Below the pieces are notes generated by a model. It was not told the origin of the DNA and did not search any database. It was given only the letters and a program-made list of their open reading frames with translations. Below are positions 1 to 9,326 of a DNA stretch of 64,000 bases, one piece after another. Each line of letters begins with the position of its first letter. Within the stretch, counting starts at the first letter, position 1. Source of the stretch: Algoriphagus sp. (GTDB lineage: Bacteria > Bacteroidota > Bacteroidia > Cytophagales > Cyclobacteriaceae); contig NZ_JAUXYL010000022.1 of assembly GCF_030694375.1 (NCBI RefSeq), positions 1-64,000 of the forward strand, given 5' to 3'. A program made the translations under genes and the position numbers.

Positions 1-244
1 TAACCCAAAAGAACCAAAAGGTCAAGATTTGCCAAAGCTCCCACCGCACAAGGCCGAACGCTGGCTCGCTGGCAAATCCTCCCACCGCGCCCTTCCGATC
101 GATGTTTTGTTTACGCAGACTAAATCAAACGTGGTTTTACAGTTATTGACTTACTTGGTGTGCAAAACCCTGTCATTTCCATTTTGTATGTTCGCAGAAT
201 ATTTTAGACTCAGGGTGACTGGAGTCGAAGTGTCAGGCTGACAC
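1..244. repeat. Gene-free, repeat-like edge sequence
   Basis: No credible gene is seen here. A short open frame on the plus strand (29-241) has no homology I recognise and a low-complexity, charged composition. Bases 40-105 look richer in G and C than their surroundings. Bases 206-243 carry a CCCTGAG / GTCGAAG type palindromic pattern (seen on the minus strand) that ends in the inverted repeat GTGTCA-GGC-TGACAC at 229-243. Similar palindromic pieces are commonly dispersed in Bacteroidota genomes, so I read this as a degenerate interspersed repeat. A genome-wide self-comparison would settle it. Confidence 0.35.
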
Positions 245-1408
245 CTACAGTCCTTTTGAGACAGCTTCTTTTTTGTCCAATTCCTTTGCCTTTAGACTGT
301 TGTCTACCGGGTAGGCATACATAGATAGGAAGCTTTTTACCAAAACTGGATTGCTGGTATCAACTTTTCCAAGCAGTCTTTTTTCGAAAGCCTCTTTTTC
401 ATCTTTTGTATAATAGCTCGAAAAATTATCACTGCCGTAGAGCAAGTCATGGGCGATATAATTACTCGGCCAAAGCTTGTATCCGCCCCAGATTTTAACA
501 TCGATGAGCGATGCCAATTGTGATAGCTTTTCGGATTGGGAGATTTCCAATGCTGAGATTGCTTTAATCTCCTGATCGATTACTCCATTTACCTGAATGT
601 GGATTCGCTTTTTTGTCCCCAAAAGTCCCCGAAGAAGGTTGACAAAGTCCTCATTTTCGTGCTTGATGTATTTTTCATCTCTGGATTTAGCTAAAAGTTC
701 AGGCATCTTCAGGATATCTGTTGGGTCATATTCATAAGATATAGATACCGGAACCAGCCTTATTTTCTCAAAAAATCCAAAGGGATTATCGCCATCCTCA
801 GCTAGGGTCAGCATCTTGAGAACACCCTTTTGGGTGACGTCATTTCCGTCTTTGGTTCTGCCTTCCCGTTGGGCAGTCCATACCGAACGATTTTCATTTA
901 GCAATGACTTGCGGATATATTCGGATACCATCAGGGAACTTTCAAAAAGAGCCCGGCCGGTTAATCCCCTTCGAATCGCAAAATTTCGATTGAGGCGGGA
1001 AAGCGTGTGAAGGAAAGGTTTTTTGATCAAATTATCTCCAATTGCCGAAGTAGTCATGACCAAGCCTTTTTCATAAATGCAGGCATTTAACAAAGAAGTG
1101 TCCAGGATGATGTCCCGGTGATTGGAAACAAACAAATAGGCCGTATTGGGTTCAAGGGCTTCAAAGCCTCCGGTAGTCAATCCATCGGAGCTTTTCTCCA
1201 ATACCATCATCAAGGCAGGATAAATAAAATTAATCTGGAAATCCCGCAGCGAGTGAGTGTGTCGCATCAGGTCTTTCCAGTGAGATGGATTGTCATTGGG
1301 GAAAGTAAAATTCATCATGGCCTCCAGCATCGGATCGTCAATGATCTGACGAATCGCCGCATTGGCTTCGGCTTCATAAAAAGGTCTTATCGGATCAAAT
1401 TTGGACAT
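245..1408 (-). CDS. 1-acyl-sn-glycerol-3-phosphate acyltransferase family protein
   Basis: 387 residues, membrane-associated glycerolipid acyltransferase of the PlsC/PlsB superfamily, likely to transfer an acyl chain to glycerol phosphate or lysophosphatidate. The catalytic block is VSNHRDIILDTS near residues 94-105. It has the conserved His, but the Asp spacing differs from the textbook HX4D (Asp at His+2 and His+6). A second block, REGRTKDG near residues 181-188, matches the EGxR substrate-binding motif of the superfamily. The protein is longer than PlsC (about 240) and far shorter than E. coli PlsB (about 800), so exact substrate is uncertain. The ATG at 1408 is the first good start. It stands alone, on the same strand as the esterase upstream. 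Confidence 0.8.
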   Translation of the reverse strand: MSKFDPIRPFYEAEANAAIRQIIDDPMLEAMMNFTFPNDNPSHWKDLMRHTHSLRDFQINFIYPALMMVLEKSSDGLTTGGFEALEPNTAYLFVSNHRDIILDTSLLNACIYEKGLVMTTSAIGDNLIKKPFLHTLSRLNRNFAIRRGLTGRALFESSLMVSEYIRKSLLNENRSVWTAQREGRTKDGNDVTQKGVLKMLTLAEDGDNPFGFFEKIRLVPVSISYEYDPTDILKMPELLAKSRDEKYIKHENEDFVNLLRGLLGTKKRIHIQVNGVIDQEIKAISALEISQSEKLSQLASLIDVKIWGGYKLWPSNYIAHDLLYGSDNFSSYYTKDEKEAFEKRLLGKVDTSNPVLVKSFLSMYAYPVDNSLKAKELDKKEAVSKGL

Positions 1409-1493
1409 AGTGGGGGATTATGCTTTCGCAAAAAGCAAAAATTAGCTGAATAATTGAAGTGAAATTTCCCGGATAGGTCCTTGTTTCGGGTAT

Positions 1494-2351
1494 TTATTCC
1501 CGCTTTAGATATCGATCAAAGAACAAAAGATGAACGGGTAAGGCCTCTGTCCAATAGGGCCAAGTATGTGCTCCTGGCCGCTCAATGTATTCATGTGGAG
1601 TGCCATTTTCCAGAAGCAGTTGGTGGATTTGCCGATTGGTTTCGATCAGGAAATCATCTACACCGCAGTCAAGGATCAGCGCCAAACCATTGGCTTTCAT
1701 TCGGTCTACTAAGCCAACTGCGGTAAAGGTACTGAATTCTGGCCCATCGTAGTTTAGGTCTTGTCCGAGCATATCTTGTTGCCCCTGCAGACGGAGTGTT
1801 CTGAATTCGGCGGGCACTTTCCACATTCGCGTATCGATATTCATTACCCCGCTCATACTGCCGGCGGCAATAAATAATTCCGGGTGTTTTGCTGAAAGAG
1901 TGATCGCACCATGGCCTCCCATCGATAGCCCGGTGATAGCCCGGGATTCCCTTTTTGCCAAGGTTCTAAAATTTTTGTCAATATGAGGAATCAGCTCGGA
2001 AGTAATGTAGGTCTCATATCTGACTGAGTCCAGCATGGGGCTGTCGTAATAATAACTGGCAGGCCCTACCCCCGGTGTCACGATGATCAGGTTATATTCC
2101 TCTGCCATTCGCCCTACGACTCCGGGTTCGCTTACATTTCGATGCCAGTCACTGAATGCGCCGCTTCCGCCATGAAGCAGGTAAATCACAGGGTATTTCC
2201 CAGTGCTTTTGTGATAGGAAGAGGGAGTCGTAACAGCAGCTTTCAGATGCTTCTTCATTGCCGGGCTGTAGACCTGAATGGTGTCTGTTTTCCCTTGCGA
2301 GAAAACCAAAATCGGAAAAAGGAAGAGGAGTAAACTGAGGCGGATCTTCAT
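1494..2351 (-). CDS. Secreted esterase, esterase D / FrmB-like alpha/beta hydrolase
   Basis: 285 residues from the ATG at 2351. An in-frame extension to 2435 is possible but would bury the signal peptide. The N-terminus MKIRLSLLLFLFPILVFSQG is a Sec signal peptide, so the enzyme is exported. The fold is an alpha/beta hydrolase: oxyanion region LLHGGSGAFSDW, nucleophile elbow GLSMGGHG near residue 143, a likely Asp in DCGVDD and a likely catalytic His in GAHTWPYW near the C-terminus. The family includes tributyrin esterases, S-formylglutathione hydrolase and feruloyl esterases. A signal peptide favours a carbohydrate or acyl ester substrate outside the cytoplasm. Substrate cannot be told from sequence. 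Confidence 0.82.
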   Translation of the reverse strand: MKIRLSLLLFLFPILVFSQGKTDTIQVYSPAMKKHLKAAVTTPSSYHKSTGKYPVIYLLHGGSGAFSDWHRNVSEPGVVGRMAEEYNLIIVTPGVGPASYYYDSPMLDSVRYETYITSELIPHIDKNFRTLAKRESRAITGLSMGGHGAITLSAKHPELFIAAGSMSGVMNIDTRMWKVPAEFRTLRLQGQQDMLGQDLNYDGPEFSTFTAVGLVDRMKANGLALILDCGVDDFLIETNRQIHQLLLENGTPHEYIERPGAHTWPYWTEALPVHLLFFDRYLKRE

Positions 2352-2489
2352 GGGTGTTAGGTTTGGATGGATCTGGAAATCTGAAATTTTTTCCGAGTAT
2401 GTTATAAAACGCCTATCGATCAAAGCGAGTGGCATCGTGATTTTACAAATCTACATTTATTCAATCAAGGAAGAGTAAAGGAAGTTCTT

Positions 2490-2849
2490 TCACTTTTCAT
2501 TGCTGCTGAGCGAATGATCTGTTTTCTTATACTTTCCCTTAAGTTCGTCTAAGACGGATTTTTTCCATAGGGGCACACCCGTGATGTAAGAAGCTCGGCC
2601 CAATAAATGTGCTCCTACAGGTGCAGTCAGTAGGATAAAGAAAATTATGGCTAAAATCCGGGTACTGACAGAAGTTTCCTGAAAATAAACTGCTGCCGAA
2701 GCCAGAATCAATCCTATGCCCAGAGTCGCTGCTTTAGTGGTGACGGAGATCCGAAGGTAAAGGTCGGGCATCCGAACTAGTCCAATGGCGGCCAAAAGAA
2801 CGAACAGTGAGCCAAGGCTCATCAGGAGTAATATGATTATTTCATTCAT
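2490..2849 (-). CDS. mrpG: Mrp Na+/H+ antiporter subunit G
   Basis: 119 residues, last gene of the antiporter operon. MrpG is a small three-helix membrane subunit needed for assembly and activity of the Mrp complex. The sequence starts with a hydrophobic helix, followed by the family block GLVRMPDLYLRISVTTKAATLG and two further helices, then a charged cytoplasmic tail. Its start overlaps the end of mrpF by 8 bases, which indicates translational coupling. Confidence 0.9.
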   Translation of the reverse strand: MNEIIILLLMSLGSLFVLLAAIGLVRMPDLYLRISVTTKAATLGIGLILASAAVYFQETSVSTRILAIIFFILLTAPVGAHLLGRASYITGVPLWKKSVLDELKGKYKKTDHSLSSNEK

Positions 2850-3114
2850 TGTTTCGTTTTTTTTCGAGGTAGTAGGAAAATGCCACGGTGCTGAGGAATG
2901 CGATCAACGCAAGAATCATGGCGATATCGAGAAATGTAGATTGGTTTACGATAATGCTGTAAACCGCGATTATACCGATTCCGGTGGTGATCAGGAGATC
3001 CAGCGCAATCACCCGGTCGGAGATACTTGGCCCTTTGAGAAACCTGTAAAAAATCAGGATTACCGAAAGGGTCAGAATAGGCAATATGACATAATATAAA
3101 TAGGCGTAAATCAT
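2842..3114 (-). CDS. mrpF: Mrp Na+/H+ antiporter subunit F
   Basis: 90 residues with three predicted membrane helices. The family signature GPSISDRVIALDLLITTGIG is present around residues 28-47. MrpF is an integral part of the membrane module that couples proton entry to sodium export. It overlaps mrpE by 4 bases (start inside the stop region) and mrpG by 8 bases. Expression is therefore expected to be strictly co-operonic. Confidence 0.92.
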   Translation of the reverse strand: MIYAYLYYVILPILTLSVILIFYRFLKGPSISDRVIALDLLITTGIGIIAVYSIIVNQSTFLDIAMILALIAFLSTVAFSYYLEKKRNNE

Positions 3115-3587
3115 CTCAATATGGCTAATAACCTTCGTTCGAATCCATTTTGGATGTCTCGAATAAATTTTTCTTTGTCACCAATATACATCGCATGGAT
3201 GTACAATACTTTTCGGTCTGTCGATACATCCAGGCTGCAAGTGCCGGGAGTGAGTGAAATCAAATTTGCTAGGAGGGTGATTTCAAAATCCGATTTGGCC
3301 TCCAGCGGATATCTGACTATGCCGGGTTTCATGGTGCTTTTGGGAGTCATCACCTCGATGGCGACCTGAATGTTGGCTTTGGTTAATTCGGCCAGAAAGA
3401 AAAGCACAAAGCCGATCGTTTTGGGGGCTATCCTGAAGTATTTTCTGTTTTCTGAATTCAGGCTGATGATCCACATGATCGCAAAACTCATCAGAAATCC
3501 AAACAGGGTATTTGCCAGGGAGAAATTCCCACTGAGGGCTAACCACACGAAGGTCAAAAGTAGGTTCATCAGAAAAGGTGTCCTCAT
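3111..3587 (-). CDS. mrpE: Mrp Na+/H+ antiporter subunit E
   Basis: 158 residues, MnhE/MrpE family. Two N-terminal hydrophobic segments are followed by a soluble domain containing the conserved LLANLISLTPGTCSLDVS block (residues about 102-120), typical of MrpE. It is a structural and regulatory subunit of the seven-part antiporter. The gene begins 1 base after the mrpD stop and overlaps mrpF by 4 bases. Confidence 0.92.
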   Translation of the reverse strand: MRTPFLMNLLLTFVWLALSGNFSLANTLFGFLMSFAIMWIISLNSENRKYFRIAPKTIGFVLFFLAELTKANIQVAIEVMTPKSTMKPGIVRYPLEAKSDFEITLLANLISLTPGTCSLDVSTDRKVLYIHAMYIGDKEKFIRDIQNGFERRLLAILR

Positions 3588-3588
3588 G

Positions 3589-5106
3589 TCAGTTTGATTT
3601 TTCTCCCAAGACTATTGTAATATAAGTACTTACATCGCTGAGTTCTCCACTGATTCGTTCTGAAAGTGCCTGAATAGGCCCAGCCCCAAAACCAATCCCC
3701 AGCGAAAGTATGCTGAGAAAAATTATTGGAATCAAAATGAGAATCTTTTCGCGCTGAGTATGCGCTTCGAAAAACCTAAAATTTGCTGGAGGATTTGTCA
3801 CTTCTTTTTTCTTCCAAAATACCTCCGCCCAAACTTTGGCGATAATGAACAGCGTCATAAAGCTGCCAAATAGAATGAAGCCGATCAATACATAATTCCC
3901 GGTTTCCAAACCTCCCAATATCAGGGAGAGCTTAGGCCAAAAGCCGGAAAGGGGAGGGATCCCCACCAGGGAAAACAAGGGCACAGCCATCAACAAACTT
4001 AAGAGCGGATAGCGGGCATACATTTCTCCCATGCGCTTGATATTACTCGTCCCATTGATCCGATAGAGCAGACCGCCGACCATGAAGAGATTTGCCTTGA
4101 CCACGATGTCGTGAATCATGTAAAATATAGCTCCGGTGAGCGCTAGTGTGGAACCCATTCCCAGTCCCGCTACCATGAACCCGATATGGCAGATGATGAG
4201 GTAGGAGAATATTTTCTGAAGATTGCGCTGTACCAAAGCACCCACTGCTCCACTGAAAAGTGTGAGCATAGCCACGCCCATCAGGACATTTTCCAGAAAG
4301 GGATCGAGCGTGAAAATCAAAGTAAAAACCCGGATCATGGCATATACTCCCACTTTCGTCAGCAAGCCACCAAAAATTGCCGCTACAGCATGCGGAGGAG
4401 TATGGTAAGAGGCTGGCAACCAAAAATAAAGGGGGAACACCGCTGATTTTATCCCAAATCCCACAAAGAAGATCATCGCACAGATGTTGACGAGTGTTTT
4501 GTCTTCGATCGCAGCGATTTTTAGTGAAAGATCGGCCATGTTTAAGGTGCCGGTAATTCCGTAGAGCACCGCGATTGCGGTGAGGAATATCACCGATGCG
4601 AGAATATTCAGGGTAAAGTATTTTACTGCGCCTTCGATTTGTGCTTTTTCACCTCCGATGGTGAGTAAAACAAAAGAACTGATGATAATGATTTCAAACC
4701 AAACATAGAGATTGAAAATGTCACCGGCCAAAAAGGATCCGCAAAGTCCCATAAACAGAAAATGGAGAATGGGAAAGAACCCAAATCTTGCCCTTGCATT
4801 GACAATCGATCCCGCGGCGAAAACGGAAATAGCCAAACCCAAAATCCCGGTAAGTAGCACCAGTGTTGCAGACAAAGTATCCGAAACCAGTGTAATGCCA
4901 TAGGGCGCTTCCCAATTGCCAGCCTGAATGACCATGGTGCCATTTTGCCACACCTGACTAAAAAGCACAATAGAAAAAATCAAGGCTATCGAGCTGCCGA
5001 TAATGCTCAGGATCCGCTGTGCCATGACTTTCTTCCACAGAAACATGAGCATCACGGAGATTAGAAACTGAAGAAGGATGGGTGCTATAACTAAGTATGA
5101 ACTCAC
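3589..5106 (-). CDS. mrpD: Mrp Na+/H+ antiporter subunit D
   Basis: 505 residues with about 14 predicted membrane helices. MrpD is homologous to the proton-pumping subunits of respiratory complex I (NuoL/M/N) and forms one of the two ion channels of the antiporter. Recognisable pieces include the [18 protein letters not shown] stretch (a complex-I-like helix with its key Glu), the [20 protein letters not shown] region and [12 protein letters not shown]. The start overlaps the mrpC stop by 4 bases (ATGA-type junction). Confidence 0.95.
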   Translation of the reverse strand: MSSYLVIAPILLQFLISVMLMFLWKKVMAQRILSIIGSSIALIFSIVLFSQVWQNGTMVIQAGNWEAPYGITLVSDTLSATLVLLTGILGLAISVFAAGSIVNARARFGFFPILHFLFMGLCGSFLAGDIFNLYVWFEIIIISSFVLLTIGGEKAQIEGAVKYFTLNILASVIFLTAIAVLYGITGTLNMADLSLKIAAIEDKTLVNICAMIFFVGFGIKSAVFPLYFWLPASYHTPPHAVAAIFGGLLTKVGVYAMIRVFTLIFTLDPFLENVLMGVAMLTLFSGAVGALVQRNLQKIFSYLIICHIGFMVAGLGMGSTLALTGAIFYMIHDIVVKANLFMVGGLLYRINGTSNIKRMGEMYARYPLLSLLMAVPLFSLVGIPPLSGFWPKLSLILGGLETGNYVLIGFILFGSFMTLFIIAKVWAEVFWKKKEVTNPPANFRFFEAHTQREKILILIPIIFLSILSLGIGFGAGPIQALSERISGELSDVSTYITIVLGEKSN

Positions 5107-5456
5107 GCGTTTTCGTCGGTTGTATTCATTTCGTCTAGATCATCTGTTTTGACCACTTTATATGCCCGCTTGATCAGTACAATGGCAAAGGATTGAAGAC
5201 CAAAACTGATGACAATGGCAGTTAAAATCAAGGCTTGGGGAAGTGGTGCTGCAAATACTTCTCCTAAAACAGCGGGTCCATCGGGTATGACAGGAGGCTT
5301 TCCTTTGGTGATTCCTCCCAAGAGGAAAATCAAAAGATTAACGCCGTTGCCCAATAAAATCAGGCCAAGAATGAGTTTGACTAAACTTCGCCTTAGAATC
5401 ATGTAAATCCCTGCGGCGTAGAGTACCCCAGTCATCAGAGCAAGTAGGATTTCCAT
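5103..5456 (-). CDS. mrpC: Mrp Na+/H+ antiporter subunit C
   Basis: 117 residues, three membrane helices, homologous to NuoK of complex I. The family-specific stretch [20 protein letters not shown] and the following [19 protein letters not shown] block are both present. In Mrp complexes this subunit sits between the MrpA/MrpD channels. It begins 2 bases below the mrpB stop and overlaps mrpD by 4 bases. Confidence 0.93.
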   Translation of the reverse strand: MEILLALMTGVLYAAGIYMILRRSLVKLILGLILLGNGVNLLIFLLGGITKGKPPVIPDGPAVLGEVFAAPLPQALILTAIVISFGLQSFAIVLIKRAYKVVKTDDLDEMNTTDENA

Positions 5457-5458
5457 TT

Positions 5459-5869
5459 TTAAGCAGATTCAGATATGGTGAAAATAATGGTGAGCGTGAC
5501 CCCTATGACCACGAGGTACACTCCGATATCAAAAAACAGCGCACTTCCGATCATTCCTATTACAGGGATCGCTTCGTCATACCAAAGTCCAGTCATGAAT
5601 GGAAGGCCAAATATACCGGGGGCGAGCCCACTTATCACCGCCAGCGTAAGTCCTACAGGCATCAAAAATCCCGGGTGTGTGCTGAGGAGCGATTTGGTGT
5701 TTTCGAGTCCATTTGCAAAAGCATGTAAAACAAAGGCAATGGAAGCAATCAGTCCACCGATGAAGCCACCTCCAGGAAGGTAATGCCCTCTCAGGAGAAT
5801 AAACACTGAAAATAACAGCAAGAGCGGCAAAAGGTAATTGGATGCTGTCCTTAAAATAAGAGTCTTCAT
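5459..5869 (-). CDS. mrpB: Mrp Na+/H+ antiporter subunit B
   Basis: 136 residues, MnhB family membrane protein with four hydrophobic helices. The block [19 protein letters not shown] (residues about 25-43) is characteristic of MrpB and of the related hydrogenase subunits. It lies 17 bases downstream of mrpA. Because mrpA is of the long type with its own C-terminal MbhD/E-like extension, this gene supplies only the separate B domain. Confidence 0.93.
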   Translation of the reverse strand: MKTLILRTASNYLLPLLLLFSVFILLRGHYLPGGGFIGGLIASIAFVLHAFANGLENTKSLLSTHPGFLMPVGLTLAVISGLAPGIFGLPFMTGLWYDEAIPVIGMIGSALFFDIGVYLVVIGVTLTIIFTISESA

Positions 5870-5886
5870 GGCGTTTGCATAATTGG

Positions 5887-8193
5887 TTATCGGATTCTCT
5901 CCCTACTTTTCAACCGTAATTTCATCAGTCCAAACACCCCAAGTGCTGCGATGACCAGTACCGTAATTTCCACCAGGGTGTCCATTCCTCTGAAATCCAC
6001 TAAAATTACGTTGACCACATTTTTTCCTTTGGCAAGTTTGTAAGCATTGGCCGAATAGTACTCGCTCACTTCCGATACCACCGGGTTGGAAAGCACTCCC
6101 AAAGCGAGAAGAGTGATCATTCCTCCAAATCCCAAAGCCACAATTCCATCTCTGACTCGTACCCGAGAATCGGAAAAAGGCAAATATTTCGGTAGCCTAT
6201 ACAGTACAAGTACAAATAAAATCACCGTCAAGGTATCAATGGCGAATTGAGTCATGGCGAGGTCAGGGGCACTGTAAAATACAAAAAGAAGACAAAGCGA
6301 ATAGCCGACTACCCCCATCGCTGCCACGGCCGTGAGTCGGGAGCCGGTAAATACGGTGAACACAATGGCGCTAAGCATGATCGCCATGATTCCAGTTTCA
6401 TATAAAGTCAGCTCCAAGAGCTGACTGAAATCTATGTTGGGATGGAAATTTCCCCACATTCCATACCCTATAAGCGCCATTAGGAATAGGAGGATTACCA
6501 GAATATAGTTTCGCAAGTAACCGTTCTGAACCAGTCCAGTCCACAAAGAGGAAAAACGGAAGGTGAGCGATCCCAGTCCTTCAAAAAAGGCCAAAGGAGA
6601 GTATTTTTCCCATTTCAACATCAGTTCTTCTCGATTCAGACTGGGTTTGAGTAGAAAGAATAATCCCAGTCCCAGCCCGATTGTCGTGGCACTGAGGGCC
6701 AGCACGGTGTTAAACCCATGCCAAAGTTTGAGTTCCAACGCATAATCCTGAATGCCTAATGCCACTAGGGCAGGAGCGATAAGTGAATTACTGATCAAGC
6801 CCGGAGCCAACCCAATCACCAGGCAAAGTGTAGCTAGAATCAAAGTAGGCACCCAAAGTCTGGGAGATCCGGCTTGGAGATCTTTATACTTAGTTGGGAG
6901 GGGACCTATGAATGGGCGGAGGCCTGCAAGAAAACCGGCGAATAACAGCATCACATTGGTACTCACCAAAGCAACTGTAGAAATCAAAGGGAATATGCCG
7001 GTATGCATGGAAGCTTCATAAATCAGGTCTTTTCCTATAAATCCAAAGCTCGGCGGAATCCCTGCATTGGACAGCGCAGCCAGAAATCCGGCCACTGCAA
7101 CAGGAAGCATCACTTTGCGCAAACCAGAGAGTTCACTCACATTTCGGGTATGTGCAGCATGGTCGATTATTCCGGTCATAAGAAACAGCGTGGCCTTGTA
7201 CAGCGCATGAACCAGCAGAAAAACCAAGCCAGCAAGCATGGCTTCTTCAGTCCCCAAGCCAATAAGAAATACCAAAATCCCCAAAGCTGATACGGTGGAG
7301 TAGGCGAGGATGCTTTTCAGATCGTCTCTGAAAAGTGTCTGAAATGCGGCATACACCATCGTCGCACCACCCACACACCAGAGACTGTAATGCCAGAATT
7401 CCGAACCCGAGAATGCAGGACTCAGTCGGAATAGAAGATAAATACCCGCCTTGACCATGGTAGCCGAATGCAGGTAAGTAGATACGGGCGTCGGTGCCTT
7501 CATCGCACCTGGCAACCAAAAGTGAAATGGGAACTGTGCAGATTTGGTAAATGCGGCTCCAAAAATCAGAAAGACTACTGCCATAAAAAAGGAATGATCC
7601 TGAATCAGGGTGGAAGATTGAAGCATGTCCACGATGCTGAAACTGTCTGTGATTCCATGGATGACCAGCCCTGCCGCCAAAAGACAAAGCCCGCCAAGAC
7701 CAGTGACTGAAAGTGCAATGAGGGCAGATTTTCTGGAAGCAGGATCTTCATTATTGAAACCAATCAAAAAGAAAGAACTGATACTGGTAAGCTCCCAAAA
7801 CAGAAATAGGGTGATTAGATTCTCAGAGAGTACCAATCCAAGCATGGCGCCCATAAACAGGCAGAGAAAGCCGAAAAACCGGTCTAAATAGACATGTCCT
7901 TTGAGGTAATAGGAGGTATAAACAAATACCATGGTCCCGACTCCTGTGATCATCAAGGCAAAGATCAAAGACAAACCATCCAGATTGAAGTCGAGGTTTA
8001 TCCCCAGTTGCGGCACCCATTGATTACGCTCAAGTATGGCCCTATCAATTACCTGTGGGATTTTTTGCAGAAAAAAAATGAATAAGGCCAAGGGCAATAC
8101 AGAAAGTAAAATGCTCCACTTTCCTTTCAATACTTTTCCGAAAGGGACTAGGAAAAGCGCAAAAATAAAACCCGAAAGGACTGCTAATAGCAT
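5887..8193 (-). CDS. mrpA: Mrp Na+/H+ antiporter subunit A (long form)
   Basis: 768 residues, first gene of mrpABCDEFG. The N-terminal two thirds is a NuoL-like proton channel with about 14 helices: [20 protein letters not shown] holds the key Glu, and [20 protein letters not shown] the loop motif. The C-terminal third (after about residue 570) is the extra helical region that matches MbhD/MbhE-type modules, seen as [20 protein letters not shown]. The complex exports Na+ in exchange for protons and supports growth at high salt or alkaline pH. No promoter of the TAnnTTTG type was evident within about 100 bases upstream. Confidence 0.95.
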   Translation of the reverse strand: MLLAVLSGFIFALFLVPFGKVLKGKWSILLSVLPLALFIFFLQKIPQVIDRAILERNQWVPQLGINLDFNLDGLSLIFALMITGVGTMVFVYTSYYLKGHVYLDRFFGFLCLFMGAMLGLVLSENLITLFLFWELTSISSFFLIGFNNEDPASRKSALIALSVTGLGGLCLLAAGLVIHGITDSFSIVDMLQSSTLIQDHSFFMAVVFLIFGAAFTKSAQFPFHFWLPGAMKAPTPVSTYLHSATMVKAGIYLLFRLSPAFSGSEFWHYSLWCVGGATMVYAAFQTLFRDDLKSILAYSTVSALGILVFLIGLGTEEAMLAGLVFLLVHALYKATLFLMTGIIDHAAHTRNVSELSGLRKVMLPVAVAGFLAALSNAGIPPSFGFIGKDLIYEASMHTGIFPLISTVALVSTNVMLLFAGFLAGLRPFIGPLPTKYKDLQAGSPRLWVPTLILATLCLVIGLAPGLISNSLIAPALVALGIQDYALELKLWHGFNTVLALSATTIGLGLGLFFLLKPSLNREELMLKWEKYSPLAFFEGLGSLTFRFSSLWTGLVQNGYLRNYILVILLFLMALIGYGMWGNFHPNIDFSQLLELTLYETGIMAIMLSAIVFTVFTGSRLTAVAAMGVVGYSLCLLFVFYSAPDLAMTQFAIDTLTVILFVLVLYRLPKYLPFSDSRVRVRDGIVALGFGGMITLLALGVLSNPVVSEVSEYYSANAYKLAKGKNVVNVILVDFRGMDTLVEITVLVIAALGVFGLMKLRLKSRERIR

Positions 8194-8400
8194 AAAGCTT
8201 AGTTTCTAATTTTTTTCAATTTATGATAATTTGCTTAGCCCATGACACAGGTATTGAAAATCAAGATGAAATTTTACGGGAGCAAACCTGCAGGGAAGAC
8301 CTTTCATTTGGTAATAAAAGGAGTCCTCTTTAGAGATAGATGGATATGAACCTGAATGCCCCTTGGTTAGTTCAGTAAAAAATAGATTGGCCAAAGGCAA

Positions 8401-8430
8401 TAAAAAAGCCATTCAAGTTCTTGAATGGCT
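8401..8430 (-). terminator. Rho-independent terminator of the tRNA
   Basis: A perfect 10-bp inverted repeat, AGCCATTCAA and TTGAATGGCT (8407-8416 with 8421-8430), has a 4-base loop. On the minus strand it is followed by a run of six T. It lies 3 bases beyond the tRNA 3' end, so it fits a terminator for that tRNA transcript. Confidence 0.85.
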
Positions 8431-8433
8431 TTG

Positions 8434-8507
8434 TGGGCCCACTTGGAATCGAACCAAGCACCTACTGATTATGAGTCAGTTGCTCTAACCGAATGAGCTA
8501 TAGGCCC
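8434..8507 (-). tRNA. tRNA with CAU anticodon (tRNA-Ile2 or tRNA-Met)
   Basis: A 74-base cloverleaf can be drawn by hand. Acceptor arm GGGCCTA pairs with TGGGCCC (one G-U), the D arm is GCTC/GAGC, the anticodon arm is ACTGA-CTCATAA-TCAGT with anticodon CAT, and the T arm is CTTGG-TTCGATT-CCAAG. The discriminator is A and CCA is not encoded. A CAU anticodon can be elongator Met or lysidine-modified Ile2. The acceptor GGGCCTA resembles that of tRNA-Ile(GAU) as I remember it in this phylum, so Ile2 is slightly favoured. Finding TilS-type determinants with a tRNA classifier would decide. Confidence 0.93.
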
Positions 8508-8524
8508 CTGCTAATTATTTTTAA

Positions 8525-8598
8525 GCCCCTACTGCCCCGATGGATCGGGGGAGTCTTTGCTCTAACCTCCCGATTTTCAAGGGGAGAGCTATAGGCCC
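8525..8598 (-). pseudogene. Broken tRNA copy carrying two hairpin inserts
   Basis: Directly upstream of the intact tRNA lies a second copy of its 5' half, in the same orientation. Read on the minus strand it keeps GGGCCTATAGCTC, then GGTTAGAGCA, GACTC and CAGTAG in the same order as the tRNA. Part of the D loop is replaced by an 18-base piece bordered by CTCCC/GGGAG, and the anticodon loop region by a piece built on the perfect palindrome CCCCGAT-GG-ATCGGGG (8535-8550). No T arm or 3' acceptor strand remains. It cannot be a functional tRNA. Confidence 0.75.
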
Positions 8599-8696
8599 TT
8601 CTCAAACCTCAAATTTGTTGCTCAATTAGCCGCAAACCTTGGTTTTGGGAGTGCAATGTTACATATTTGAGTTCATATACACAACCTGTTTTGCGA

Positions 8697-9326
8697 ATGA
8701 AAAATGCGATTGATGCTGACTTTTTGATCTTTGACCTCGGTAATGTGATTATCGATATTGATTATCAACGATCTCTGAATCTGATTAAAACATTGGTGTC
8801 TCCTTCATTCTATTCGCGAGTTGATGCTTTTTACAGCACTGATTTTCACAAAGCTTATGAAAAGGGGCTGATTGATTCTCCGACTTTTCGGGATGAGGTC
8901 AGAAGTTATTTTCAGCAGGATTGGGATGATCATAAAGTCGATGAGCTCTGGAATAGCCTACTTGGAAAAATACCTGCCGAAAGATTGGACTTGGTGTCAA
9001 AATTAAAGCAAAACTATCAGGTGGGAGTCCTGAGCAATACCAATGAAATTCATATCGAAGCCGTTAACAAAATGTTAAGATCTGATTTTGGACTGGAGCG
9101 ATTTGATGCGCTTTTTGATTGGGTCTTCTACAGTCATGAAATGGGGCAGGCAAAACCCTCACAGGAAATTTATTTCCAAATGCTTGGTGAATTAGGTGCC
9201 TTGCCCGATCGGGTGGTGTTTTTTGATGATTTGGAAGAAAATGTGAAAGGCGCAGCTTCAATAGGAATTCAGGCAGTTCAGGTGACCGGTCCGAATGTGA
9301 TCTTTGATTATTTCGGCAATGTTTAA
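8697..9326 (+). CDS. HAD-family hydrolase (YihX-like phosphatase)
   Basis: 209 residues from the ATG at 8697. A TTG 30 bases upstream is in frame but less likely. Haloacid-dehalogenase superfamily motifs appear in order: motif I FDLGNVIIDID (nucleophile Asp near residue 12), motif II LSNTNEIH, motif III with Lys in GQAKPSQEIY, motif IV FFDDLEENV. The DxGNV form of motif I is typical of YihX-like sugar-phosphate phosphatases. Mg2+-dependent cytoplasmic phosphatase activity is expected, but substrate is unknown. Its last 8 bases overlap the start of the M50 protease gene, so the two are probably co-translated. Confidence 0.88.
   Translation: MKNAIDADFLIFDLGNVIIDIDYQRSLNLIKTLVSPSFYSRVDAFYSTDFHKAYEKGLIDSPTFRDEVRSYFQQDWDDHKVDELWNSLLGKIPAERLDLVSKLKQNYQVGVLSNTNEIHIEAVNKMLRSDFGLERFDALFDWVFYSHEMGQAKPSQEIYFQMLGELGALPDRVVFFDDLEENVKGAASIGIQAVQVTGPNVIFDYFGNV

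Noticed and set aside
29..241. 70-codon open frame on the plus strand at the left edge
   Set aside because: No recognisable domain, no good start context, and it lies in repeat-like sequence.
1118..1453. 111-codon open frame on the plus strand
   Set aside because: It is antisense to the acyltransferase gene, which shows clear family motifs.
8221..8412. 63-codon open frame on the minus strand between mrpA and the tRNA
   Set aside because: It overlaps the tRNA terminator hairpin and has no recognisable motif.
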